Positions 35,447 through 43,636 of a stretch of DNA of 64,000 nucleotides are shown one piece after another. Made by a program: the position numbers and the translations under genes. How positions within the stretch are numbered: the first letter of the stretch is position 1; each line of letters starts with the position of its first letter. This stretch comes from JAAGZL01 sp050291725 (GTDB taxonomy: Bacteria > Pseudomonadota > Gammaproteobacteria > Chromatiales > Chromatiaceae), in contig JBNKKH010000032.1 in the NCBI GenBank assembly GCA_050291725.1, forward strand, positions 270,465 through 334,464, read 5' to 3'. The notes beneath the pieces were generated by a model. That model did no database searches and was not told the origin of the DNA. It saw nothing but the letters and a program-made list of their open reading frames with translations.

Positions 35447-36897
35447 GATGATGATCTGGACTCTAATCTAATGGAATCATATGTATGCCATAAATCTAGA
35501 TACCACATACCAAGCAAGACCACAGTACCCATAAATGCAGTTAGCAAAATTGTTATAGATGAACTCATATAGTCTGCAAACACAAGGGGAGAAATAATAA
35601 GAAGAGAATAAACAAAGTGCTTTATAAAAATCTTAGCAACATGATTCATACTTGCATGCACAAGCCTACATATTATTACGAAGATTACGACGTAGCAAAC
35701 AGCACTACCAATTGAGAAAATAGCTATCGTCATATAAAAACTACCGCTAATCACACCAATTAATATTGCCCCCATTCGAACAGAAAACATAACTGCCTGG
35801 AGTACAAAATCAAGCCTATTTTGTCCCAAGGCAGCAAATACCAATGTAAGAGGACCAGTACAGAACTGAAATATTATCCATATAGCCATCAATTGAGCTA
35901 GTTGCCCTGCAAAATTCCATGCTTCACTAAACACAAAGGAAAAAGCTTCTGGCGCATATACAATCACCAACAACATAGGAGGTAGAACTAGACGGGCAAG
36001 GAAACTAAAAAAATTGACTACTATGCTGGCAGCGCGCTTCCTTCTAATCTCATCAGCGATATTTGTAAAAAATATACTTTGTATGGCACTCCCAATAATC
36101 GCCATTGGCAGATTAAGAATACGCTGCGCCAACGCATAAAACCCTGCCGACTGAATACCAAAATAGAGCGCAAACAACATAATTGGCAATTGCACGCCAG
36201 CACTATTAATCAGCGCAGACCATGTAGTATATAAGGGAAATTTTTTATACCGCCTTGCGGCTGCCATAATCCTCCTTGCGTTCGAAAACCTAATCACTAA
36301 ACGATCACGTACACAGGCTACATACACCAAGTAAATTGTCGAACTAATTTGGCCAAAGATTTGCCCAATAATTAGTGTTATTGACCCATATTGATAACCC
36401 GTCAATTGCATAGAGGTCATAAAGAATGACTGACTGAATTTGGATCCAGCAATCGCAGAATAGCTCTTATTCCTAATCGCCCAGAAGTTGATCGCCTGAT
36501 GCAACCCAATGAGAATAATACCAACAACTAATAACCACTGTATGACTTGCCCATACTCTTGACCGAATACCCTTGCGACCTCATCCTGAAGAAAAACAAT
36601 GAGAACAAAAGCGAAGAATCCAGAAAGCAGAGCCAATAATAAACTCAAATTCACAAGGTCATTGGCGCGTTTCTGACTACCGGGCAAAACAATTGCCATG
36701 TCATACCTGAGACTTAATACTGGACTAACTACACCAAGTATTGAGGAATATATGGCCAGCACACCAAACTCTACAGGCGTATAAAGCCTGGTCAAAACAG
36801 GCGAGAAAAGAACAATAATCAGCTGAGATATAACCGTTCCCGTCACCAGGGTAGCCGCGTCTTTGGCAAATGAGTTCTCTACCGAATTATGTGATTT
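35443..36897 (-). CDS. O-unit flippase, Wzx-like (first of two)
   Basis: A polytopic membrane protein of about 484 residues with around twelve segments, of the MOP/polysaccharide-transport family. The N-terminal FAKDAATLVTGTVISQLIIV and SPVLTRLYTPVEFGVLAIYS with RYDMAIVLP are classic Wzx/RfbX features. I prefer ATG 36897 because the family begins near there; ATG 36948 would add 17 residues, and neither has a strong ribosome site. It flips undecaprenyl-linked O-units to the periplasm. The broken IS4 element lies between it and the upstream glycosyltransferase, so it may depend on read-through of the element. It resembles the flippase at 46673-48100. Confidence 0.92.
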   Translation of the reverse strand, partial: KSHNSVENSFAKDAATLVTGTVISQLIIVLFSPVLTRLYTPVEFGVLAIYSSILGVVSPVLSLRYDMAIVLPGSQKRANDLVNLSLLLALLSGFFAFVLIVFLQDEVARVFGQEYGQVIQWLLVVGIILIGLHQAINFWAIRNKSYSAIAGSKFSQSFFMTSMQLTGYQYGSITLIIGQIFGQISSTIYLVYVACVRDRLVIRFSNARRIMAAARRYKKFPLYTTWSALINSAGVQLPIMLFALYFGIQSAGFYALAQRILNLPMAIIGSAIQSIFFTNIADEIRRKRAASIVVNFFSFLARLVLPPMLLVIVYAPEAFSFVFSEAWNFAGQLAQLMAIWIIFQFCTGPLTLVFAALGQNRLDFVLQAVMFSVRMGAILIGVISGSFYMTIAIFSIGSAVCYVVIFVIICRLVHASMNHVAKIFIKHFVYSLLIISPLVFADYMSSSITILLTAFMGTVVLLGMWYLDLWHTYDSIRLESRSSS

Positions 36898-36997
36898 CAT
36901 ATTATCAAGTTGACTTATGCTTTCTAGATACAAAACCAGTGAACCCATCTGACTGACTTTTTACACGAATAACTGGTTTCATCTTTACTGCAAAAAA

Positions 36998-37008
36998 GGG
37001 TCTTATAT
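36998..37008. repeat. target-site duplication, left copy
   Basis: GGGTCTTATAT directly borders the left end of the IS4-family element and is repeated exactly at 38504-38514. An 11-base duplication is typical of IS4-family insertion. Confidence 0.92.
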
Positions 37009-37028
37009 GAATGGCACTTACTTAAGCC
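37009..37028. repeat. IS terminal inverted repeat, left
   Basis: GAATGGCACTTACTTAAGCC, exact reverse complement of bases 38484-38503. Confidence 0.95.
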
Positions 37029-37048
37029 TCCTAGGATGCCCCTGTCTT

Positions 37049-38458
37049 TCAACAATTTCCCTTGCCTGAATACACGGTATCATAAGGTTTTAGCCTTCGC
37101 TTGACGGCTCTTGGATCGATACAACCAGAACGATTCCCGACGCGCTGTGCGCCTTCAATTTACAAACCAGCAACAGCATATCATCATCTGAAGTGTCTGC
37201 TTGAAGACCCCATATAAGCCATAGCTGCAAACTGTGTTTGAAGCTAATTTCTCTGGGTAATATGCCCGCAATGTTCGCTGCCTGCATCATGAGCAGCCGT
37301 GTCAAATTATAGGCCAGAAGATAAACCAAACTTTCCTTGATTACCATCCCAGATGTTTTGCAACTGAGTATGTTCATACCCATTGTCTATTTGATATTGC
37401 GGATATCAAGCTCAACATTCCAGCGCTGTTTGTATAACCCTTTCAGGGATGCTTTAGCGAATGTTTTTGGACACATCAACGTGGTGACCATGATCTTGCC
37501 ATTGGCTTTGCATTCGCGTATCGCAAGGCTTTCCGGCGCATCCTGCCAGATCTTCTTATCCATCCACGCTGGCTTAACTTTAGGCTTGTTAAGGTTGATC
37601 ACATGGTCGCGCAATCCGAGATGTTTGCCTCGCCGGAAATCAGTTACACGCTTCCTCGCCCCTTGCTGTTCCAGCAGGATATCGATGCCTTGGGAAAACA
37701 ACCTGGCAATGAAGAAGTACGTAGGGAAAAAGGCATCGCCTAACAGGATATCTCCGCTATCAAGTGTTCCTTCAATTGAGCGCAGAAGCGTCTGTTCATC
37801 TCCTCCATTGCCATTGAAACGTCCTATGGCGGAATTCAATACCGCTCCGCTGGACAAACATGTGATGCCTACGATACTACAGTATCGGAAACCCTAATCC
37901 ATCTCGCTGTCCACCTTGTTGCGGAAATACCGCTTGATTGGCTTGCGTATTCGGCATAGTCACGGTGATTCCATCAACAAGGCGTACCCTGTGCCCTTGC
38001 GACCGCCATTGCTCAGGAAGTTTTTGGTCAATCTGCTCTCCAAGATAGCAGGTTAATCCTGAGATCATATCTACCGGGAGGCGTTGTCGTGCGCGACAGT
38101 AGCATCAGATATGCGTACTGCAATGCGGGAACCCATGGATTAGCCGATGCATAGCCGCCTGATTAACCGTCTACTGGGAGGACTGATCAGAATTCATGAT
38201 CTGAGAAATGAACATGGCTAGCGTTTCCGTCGGAGGAAAAAGTCGTTCGCGATGTTCGGGTAATAGTATTTCAAGCTCATCGAGCAAAATATCGCCAGTT
38301 ATGAGGTTAAAGGTGCTTAAACAATGAGTTTCTGTCTTCTTGGCGCGGATAAATCGCTGTTGGGTACGAATGGCATTGGCGCTATGATTAGACATGTGAC
38401 TGGTCCCTGATGTTGGTGGATGGTTTGGCAATTTGAAGCCTAACTTTACATCAGTCAC
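37049..38458 (-). pseudogene. IS4-family transposase, broken by stops and frameshifts
   Basis: Pieces of one DDE transposase of about 470 codons can be joined. Start region MTDVKLGFKLPNHPP at 38458 (or MSNHSANAIRTQQRF at 38398); in-frame TAG at 38171-38173; TGA at 38105-38107; first catalytic Asp region LVDGITVTMPNTQANQA; a one-base frameshift near 37880; second Asp region LLGDAFFPTYFFIARL; and the YREK signature YKQRWNVELDIRNIK with exact Y-2-R-3-E-6-K spacing, followed at once by a TAG (37387). A further frameshift near 37160 is needed to reach the family C-terminus IDPRAVKRRLKPYD and the stop at 37049. The family runs uninterrupted for about 440-470 residues, so this copy is dead. Confidence 0.92.
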
Positions 38459-38483
38459 TTTTGCAATTATTTCAATGTGTTGG

Positions 38484-38503
38484 GGCTTAAGTAAGTGCCA
38501 TTC
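38484..38503. repeat. IS terminal inverted repeat, right
   Basis: GGCTTAAGTAAGTGCCATTC, exact reverse complement of bases 37009-37028. Confidence 0.95.
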
Positions 38504-38514
38504 GGGTCTTATAT
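38504..38514. repeat. target-site duplication, right copy
   Basis: GGGTCTTATAT, identical to 36998-37008. Its last base is the first base (plus strand) of the TAA stop complement of the glycosyltransferase gene. Confidence 0.92.
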
Positions 38515-39692
38515 TATTTACTACCCAGAACAGACCGATAGCAACTTATGATTTTTTTCACAACAACTTCACTTCCGAACTTGTACTTACAATTATTTTG
38601 TATTTTATCTGAGCTATATTTCTGATAATTCGAGATTATTTCCTTCATTGCAATTGACAAGCGCTCAATATCACCAACAGGAACAAGAATTCCATTTTCA
38701 TCGTTTACGATGTCCTGCGGACCACCACATGAGGTAGAAATAACAGGCTTGCCAAACGCCAATGCCTCAATCAACACTACACCAAATGTCTCGAATTTAC
38801 TTGGATGCACCAAGGCACTACAGTTTCTTATCTCCTTCTCAACATCTTTGCGCCCCAACTCACCAAGAAACGAAACTTGATCAGAAACACCTGATTTTGC
38901 AGCTTTCCTGACTAAGTAATCTCTTTGCGGACCATCTCCAATCACCCTCAAACAAACATTACTTTCGCCTTTGAACGCATCTGCAAATGCTTCAAGTAAT
39001 CCAGAATGATTTTTATTTTCATCCAGACACCCAATGCTTAAATATACAAATTTCTCTTTTTCTATGTTACATACGCTTTCACTAACTTGTTTTTGCTCAA
39101 AAAAAGGTTGAACCAGATTTGGAATCACAATCATAAGATTTTCATCTATACCAAGTGCGCTATGCAGCCAGCCTCTCTGGGCTTTACTCACAACTATTCT
39201 ACAATTTGCCTCTTTCTGTACTCGAAGTGATTCCTTGAGTTGAATACCATTCAGGAGCTTTCTACCATATTCCGAGCCATGCTCTGTTACAACTACTGGC
39301 ACATTGAACTTAGATTTTAAGTGACAAGCGACGACACCAGCATAAAGAGAGTTATGAGCGTGAATAATGTCAGGCACGCCATTTTCTTCGATATACTTCA
39401 TATATAGAGCTTCATGTTCCGCAAGCAACCTACCCAAGCCTAATCGTACCAGGACTCTTCCTGGCAGCATCTTTTTGACGAAATATCGATAGACAGGGAT
39501 ACCTTGATCTATCTCATATTCGTTGTATGGGAAGCTTGTAAAAACTTTATTCCAAGGAATCAGGCCAGCAGAAATAATGCCTACTTTCAATCCCGCATCA
39601 CGAAGAGCATATGCCTGATGCTGTACAAAGATACCAGACATTGAATCCTTTGATGGCTTATAGAGCCCCGACGGCAGTAGTAATATGTGCAC
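38514..39692 (-). CDS. glycosyltransferase family 4
   Basis: A 392-residue GT-B glycosyltransferase. Motifs in order: N-terminal HILLLPSGLYKPSKDSMSGI, HAHNSLYAGVVACHL, TEHGSEYGRKLL, the donor-site YLSIGCLDENKNHSGLLEAF and the EX7E motif in HPSKFETFGVVLIEALAFGKP. All key residues are present. It should add a sugar to the growing O-unit at the cytoplasmic face. Its stop codon directly borders the IS4 element, so the genes downstream are separated from it by about 1.6 kb. Confidence 0.92.
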   Translation of the reverse strand: MHILLLPSGLYKPSKDSMSGIFVQHQAYALRDAGLKVGIISAGLIPWNKVFTSFPYNEYEIDQGIPVYRYFVKKMLPGRVLVRLGLGRLLAEHEALYMKYIEENGVPDIIHAHNSLYAGVVACHLKSKFNVPVVVTEHGSEYGRKLLNGIQLKESLRVQKEANCRIVVSKAQRGWLHSALGIDENLMIVIPNLVQPFFEQKQVSESVCNIEKEKFVYLSIGCLDENKNHSGLLEAFADAFKGESNVCLRVIGDGPQRDYLVRKAAKSGVSDQVSFLGELGRKDVEKEIRNCSALVHPSKFETFGVVLIEALAFGKPVISTSCGGPQDIVNDENGILVPVGDIERLSIAMKEIISNYQKYSSDKIQNNCKYKFGSEVVVKKIISCYRSVLGSK

Positions 39693-39802
39693 TTGTTTAG
39701 TGTCTCGCGATCTACCTAGACAAATATCATGTCTTTATATCTCGTAGATTAAAATAACCCTAATATAATTCTCATGTATTTTATTTATAACAATTTCCAG
39801 GC

Positions 39803-40471
39803 TCATGAGCATTTTTCATATATATAAAAATCACTGTGTGAGCCTTGCGTATCGTCAATGTATGGGTATTTATTTGGTATACAGCAGCGTAATTTCCAGT
39901 TAGTTGCATTTTTATTCACCCAATCGGTAAAGCGTCTCCGCTTTTCGTGATTAGTCTGTTCACCTTCAAAATCAGATGAATATATGATCACAAATTTTTC
40001 CGATGAGCCAAACAGCCTATCCATGTAGGCTATATATACATCATCCTCGGTTAAGTGATATATGACATCAAGAGACATTGTCAGCTCTCCAACATCATCT
40101 TTATATTCTGAAATAAGCTTAAATTGCTTGGTTTTATCATCCCTAAAAAGTCTCTTGCAACGTTCGATTGCATTAGAGCTTACATCGAATCCAATATATG
40201 CTGGATAGTTTGAAAACAACAGTTGATTTCCATCTCCGCAACCATATTCAACAACTGTTTTAATATTATTTTCTGATACAAAAGTGTTAATTATCTCTGC
40301 CTTAAATTCCGCAAGCTGATCATATGAACCAGAACCAGAATCACCTCCTGTTTCATACCTTCTTTTCCAGTACTCCTCGGAACCAGGAAATTCGTCTTGC
40401 TTTACTATTGATCTGTATATTTTTCTTGATATGGAACCAATTATTGGAATCTGACTAATAATTCTTTTCAT
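39803..40471 (-). CDS. SAM-dependent methyltransferase
   Basis: A 222-residue class I methyltransferase. The SAM-binding motif is VVEYGCGDGNQLLF near residue 76, followed by YIGFDVSSNAIERCK and the post-motif SLDVIYHLTED. The N-terminus (ISQIPIIGSISRKIY) is basic and hydrophobic and might lie on the membrane. It probably methylates a sugar in the O-unit, as is common for small methyltransferases in such clusters, but the substrate is not shown. The gene has low GC content, like its neighbours. Confidence 0.82.
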   Translation of the reverse strand: MKRIISQIPIIGSISRKIYRSIVKQDEFPGSEEYWKRRYETGGDSGSGSYDQLAEFKAEIINTFVSENNIKTVVEYGCGDGNQLLFSNYPAYIGFDVSSNAIERCKRLFRDDKTKQFKLISEYKDDVGELTMSLDVIYHLTEDDVYIAYMDRLFGSSEKFVIIYSSDFEGEQTNHEKRRRFTDWVNKNATNWKLRCCIPNKYPYIDDTQGSHSDFYIYEKCS

Positions 40472-40673
40472 CTAATCTACTCCTAAAATAGAGCTTAATG
40501 CACATAAAACCAACTATGCTGGTTTAACATTACATCTAAACAATTCTAAAATTGGATATCTGGCAATTAGTACGATGTACACACATGCAACTACAATTGA
40601 GGAATAGCCACTAGAAACCAAATGACTTACCAACTATTGCTGGACTACTATAGCTAACACTATATTATTGACA

Positions 40674-41933
40674 CTAACCAAACGTTTCATCCATGTATCC
40701 TGACATTCTCTCAACTATCCGCTCACAAGAAGCGTTTAGATATGCTTCATTATTAATACTGGTTTCTATGTTTCCATCAGATAACTTTTCTTCTATCAAT
40801 TTTTCTAACAGCCTAGCAGATTCAACAACTGTTGTTCCGCGAACACACAGTCCAATTGAATGTAAAGTTTGCTCGGCGACATCACCATCTGTTGGCATCA
40901 TTATTACTGGCTTTTTTAATTTTATATATTCGTATAGTTTACTGGATGGGATTCCTTTGATTGGACAACCTGTTTTATCCAAATAAGCAACATATAAGGC
41001 TACATCTGACAACTCAAGCAACTTATCTGCAGATTTTTTATTTGTCCGGCCACATGAAAATATCGTCTTGCCGTAATGCTCAATAAGACGTGGATAAGAA
41101 AGCAGCTGCCTCTCATCAACTCCTACAAAAAAGATTGAAAGATGCTGTCTGAGCTCATAATTTAGTTCTTCGAGTACAGAAATGAGATAGTTTAGGCTTT
41201 GCGTGTTATATAGTGTGCCCGTATAAATCACGTTAAGCTTATTGTCTTCTATATTAAATGGCAATAATCCCTGTGCATTTATACTTACTTCATGATTCAG
41301 GTCATAACCATTTTCCAGCAAATACCCTGGCTTTCTAATCAAACCTCCAATCTTTTTTAGCTGGACATCGGACACAGCAAAGTAGGCAGAAGCACTTTTG
41401 AGCGCCATTTTCTCCAAGATCCGTTCAAATATCACGTACTTAAACCGCGTAAAAATAGAACTCTCCTCATTGGTAGTCCAGTCATCTCTATAATCAGCAA
41501 TCCACCGCAGTCCTGTTTGTTTTGATATATGCGCAGCAAGAAGAAACAAGCTAAATGAGGGGGCAGTTACAACCATTCCCACAGGTTTATTTATAGAGAT
41601 ATTTCTTATTGCGCACGGCTCAAGACTTTTAAGTCGGCTATAAAACAGCCAACTTTCAAACGCCATGTCAATCATCCCGAACACTTTACCTAACACACTA
41701 CCAGCAAACCTGTGCCTTACTTTATTTATTATTGTATCTTCACAATTAACCCTGAACACCTCATATTTATCATTTTTTTCGTGCGCTTCAGCCCCTATCA
41801 CATTCTCCCCTGCTGTTACAAAGACAGGATAGTAATCATTATCATAAAGATATCTAGCCCAAGCACCAGGCCTTAGTGATGCCGTCCTATTTATCGGAGG
41901 AAAGCACTCTGTAATCACAAGAATTGTTTTCAT
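40674..41933 (-). CDS. glycosyltransferase family 4
   Basis: A 419-residue GT-B glycosyltransferase. The N-terminal ILVITECFPPINRTASLRPG is typical of a GT4 subgroup found in surface polysaccharide clusters; further motifs are WIADYRDDWTT, the donor-side VIYTGTLYNTQSLNYLISVL and SSKLYEYIKLKKPVIMMPTD. It should transfer one sugar to the lipid-linked O-unit. A 200-base AT-rich spacer separates it from the methyltransferase downstream. Confidence 0.88.
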   Translation of the reverse strand: MKTILVITECFPPINRTASLRPGAWARYLYDNDYYPVFVTAGENVIGAEAHEKNDKYEVFRVNCEDTIINKVRHRFAGSVLGKVFGMIDMAFESWLFYSRLKSLEPCAIRNISINKPVGMVVTAPSFSLFLLAAHISKQTGLRWIADYRDDWTTNEESSIFTRFKYVIFERILEKMALKSASAYFAVSDVQLKKIGGLIRKPGYLLENGYDLNHEVSINAQGLLPFNIEDNKLNVIYTGTLYNTQSLNYLISVLEELNYELRQHLSIFFVGVDERQLLSYPRLIEHYGKTIFSCGRTNKKSADKLLELSDVALYVAYLDKTGCPIKGIPSSKLYEYIKLKKPVIMMPTDGDVAEQTLHSIGLCVRGTTVVESARLLEKLIEEKLSDGNIETSINNEAYLNASCERIVERMSGYMDETFG

Positions 41934-42061
41934 AAGATATCACCAACCACGTTTACAACTTGCAGCTTATTGGCCGGATCAGTAAGGCTTGAATACAGAG
42001 CCAAATATTCCAATGAGAAAATTGCAAACAATCAGTTATTACCTGATGCCGGCGCAGCCGG

Positions 42062-43453
42062 TCAGCTTTTAATTAATTCCAGATACATTGATCTTGCATC
42101 GTCTCTTGGAAAAGATGAGTTATGCCATAGCAGTGTAAACTCTCCCCCTATGTCTAATGCTCGCTTCTTGAGTGTTAACATGTAGTTCATCGCTGCATCT
42201 GTATACCCAAGGCCCTGGTAATGATTTTCCAGGACTGTCGTCTCCATTAATATAAGCGGCCGTTGTTTTATATTCATTTTACGGCGAGATACAAAATCAA
42301 ACATTGTGAATTCCCTGCTTGTGCCACAACGAAAGCCAGAGCAATCAGCATAGGCGAGAGTAGAATCATAAACTATACCGGCAGCTTCAAGATTCGCAGA
42401 CGTCTTTGAACTATCCCAGCGCAGATAATGCTGCCGACTCCCAAAAGCTTCAAAGTGAATGCCATTACTCTGTAACGCACGTTGCAGTGCATTGACTTCA
42501 TTCTTTATTTGATCTGGGTCTAGATAACTATTGTAGCTTGGATGCAATCCAATCTCGTGACCCCTCATACCTATATTTTTAATAAGCTCACATATAACCG
42601 GCTCATCAAGATCATACCATCCGTCCAGAGGATGTTTTTTTTCTGAAATAAAGTAGAAACATATGCGATTTCCTATACGCTCATTTACGTCCATCATCCA
42701 GTAAATGGCGTCCAGATACGGATCACCACTAAAGTTGCCTCTTAGTGCGCGAATGCGTGTATAAAGATTGCGTAGAGCTAGTTTCAGATTCTTTTGATGA
42801 AAAGCATCATCAAGCAGGCCTTTAACCATGCTTTTTGCTGAATAGTTAACTGAATATGGAAGATCCAGATCACAGGTTACCCTAATCGTTCTGGCGCGCG
42901 GCTTTCGCTTGAGTGTTGGCCATATTTTCAGCATTGACGACCATAAAACTTCAATATACTCATCAACAATAGGGCGATCTAATAATTCTTCGCTGAATAT
43001 ACATGACGCAATAGCCGGAAACCTATGATGATTATCGCGCTCTCCTGAAACCACTTCCTCATAACGTGAAAGCATAAAAAACGCTGAGCCTAATATATCA
43101 ATTGGAATTCGTAATTCTCGTACGCTTTCATCCCAAAGATAATAGCCATCTCCATAAATAACTGGAACCAGCGCGTCGACAAGACAAACCTCAGAACCAA
43201 GTTCGTTTACATCCCAATACCTAAAAGGCGTTAATGGTAAAGTCTCCTTAGATAGCCATTTTGCGTAGGCACCTTTAAAAAACATATCCGGCATATACAG
43301 TTCACCGGACTCATTATCAAGCCTAATACTGATGCCATCTAATTCTGAAACTTCATGTTTCCACTCAAAGCCTAGAAACTCGCTAAAAACAATATCGCAC
43401 ACATACTTTTGCTCAGATTTAAGCGGTAATGCTGATTTGATTATTAAGGTCAA
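42062..43453 (-). CDS. polysaccharide deacetylase family protein with DUF7033-like N-terminus
   Basis: A 463-residue cytoplasmic-looking protein (no signal peptide). The N-terminal 150 or so residues match the uncharacterised DUF7033-type region found in front of such deacetylases. The C-terminal part is a NodB-like deacetylase fold: VTCDLDLPYSVNY gives the Asp pair, and GHEIGLHPSYNS the two metal-binding His residues, followed by SRQHYLRWD and LLWHNSSF. It may remove an acetyl or similar group from a lipid-linked or nucleotide sugar. It lies between a glycosyltransferase and the three-domain protein. Confidence 0.78.
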   Translation of the reverse strand: MTLIIKSALPLKSEQKYVCDIVFSEFLGFEWKHEVSELDGISIRLDNESGELYMPDMFFKGAYAKWLSKETLPLTPFRYWDVNELGSEVCLVDALVPVIYGDGYYLWDESVRELRIPIDILGSAFFMLSRYEEVVSGERDNHHRFPAIASCIFSEELLDRPIVDEYIEVLWSSMLKIWPTLKRKPRARTIRVTCDLDLPYSVNYSAKSMVKGLLDDAFHQKNLKLALRNLYTRIRALRGNFSGDPYLDAIYWMMDVNERIGNRICFYFISEKKHPLDGWYDLDEPVICELIKNIGMRGHEIGLHPSYNSYLDPDQIKNEVNALQRALQSNGIHFEAFGSRQHYLRWDSSKTSANLEAAGIVYDSTLAYADCSGFRCGTSREFTMFDFVSRRKMNIKQRPLILMETTVLENHYQGLGYTDAAMNYMLTLKKRALDIGGEFTLLWHNSSFPRDDARSMYLELIKS

Positions 43454-43636
43454 ACTTTTCTATCTCAACATGATATAAACAAGCATCGTGATATCATTAC
43501 TGACTCACAAAACTTCATAACTCAAACATAAGGAATAGAATATAAACCAACACACTACACTTGCAATGACAGGATCATTTTATGCTCAACATAAATACGA
43601 TTCCGTACTTCCAATGAAAATTATGCCGACCATTAA

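Larger units (their letters stand above)
37009..38503 (-). mobile_element. IS4-family insertion sequence, decayed transposase
   Basis: A 1495-bp element bounded by perfect 20-bp terminal inverted repeats (37009-37028 and 38484-38503) and flanked by an 11-bp direct repeat GGGTCTTATAT. The only gene inside is an IS4-type transposase on the minus strand with several stops and frameshifts, so the element cannot move by itself. It sits between a glycosyltransferase gene and a flippase gene in the O-antigen cluster, starting right after the glycosyltransferase stop codon; the last base of the right duplication is the first base of that stop codon's complement. No coding sequence was cut. Confidence 0.95.
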
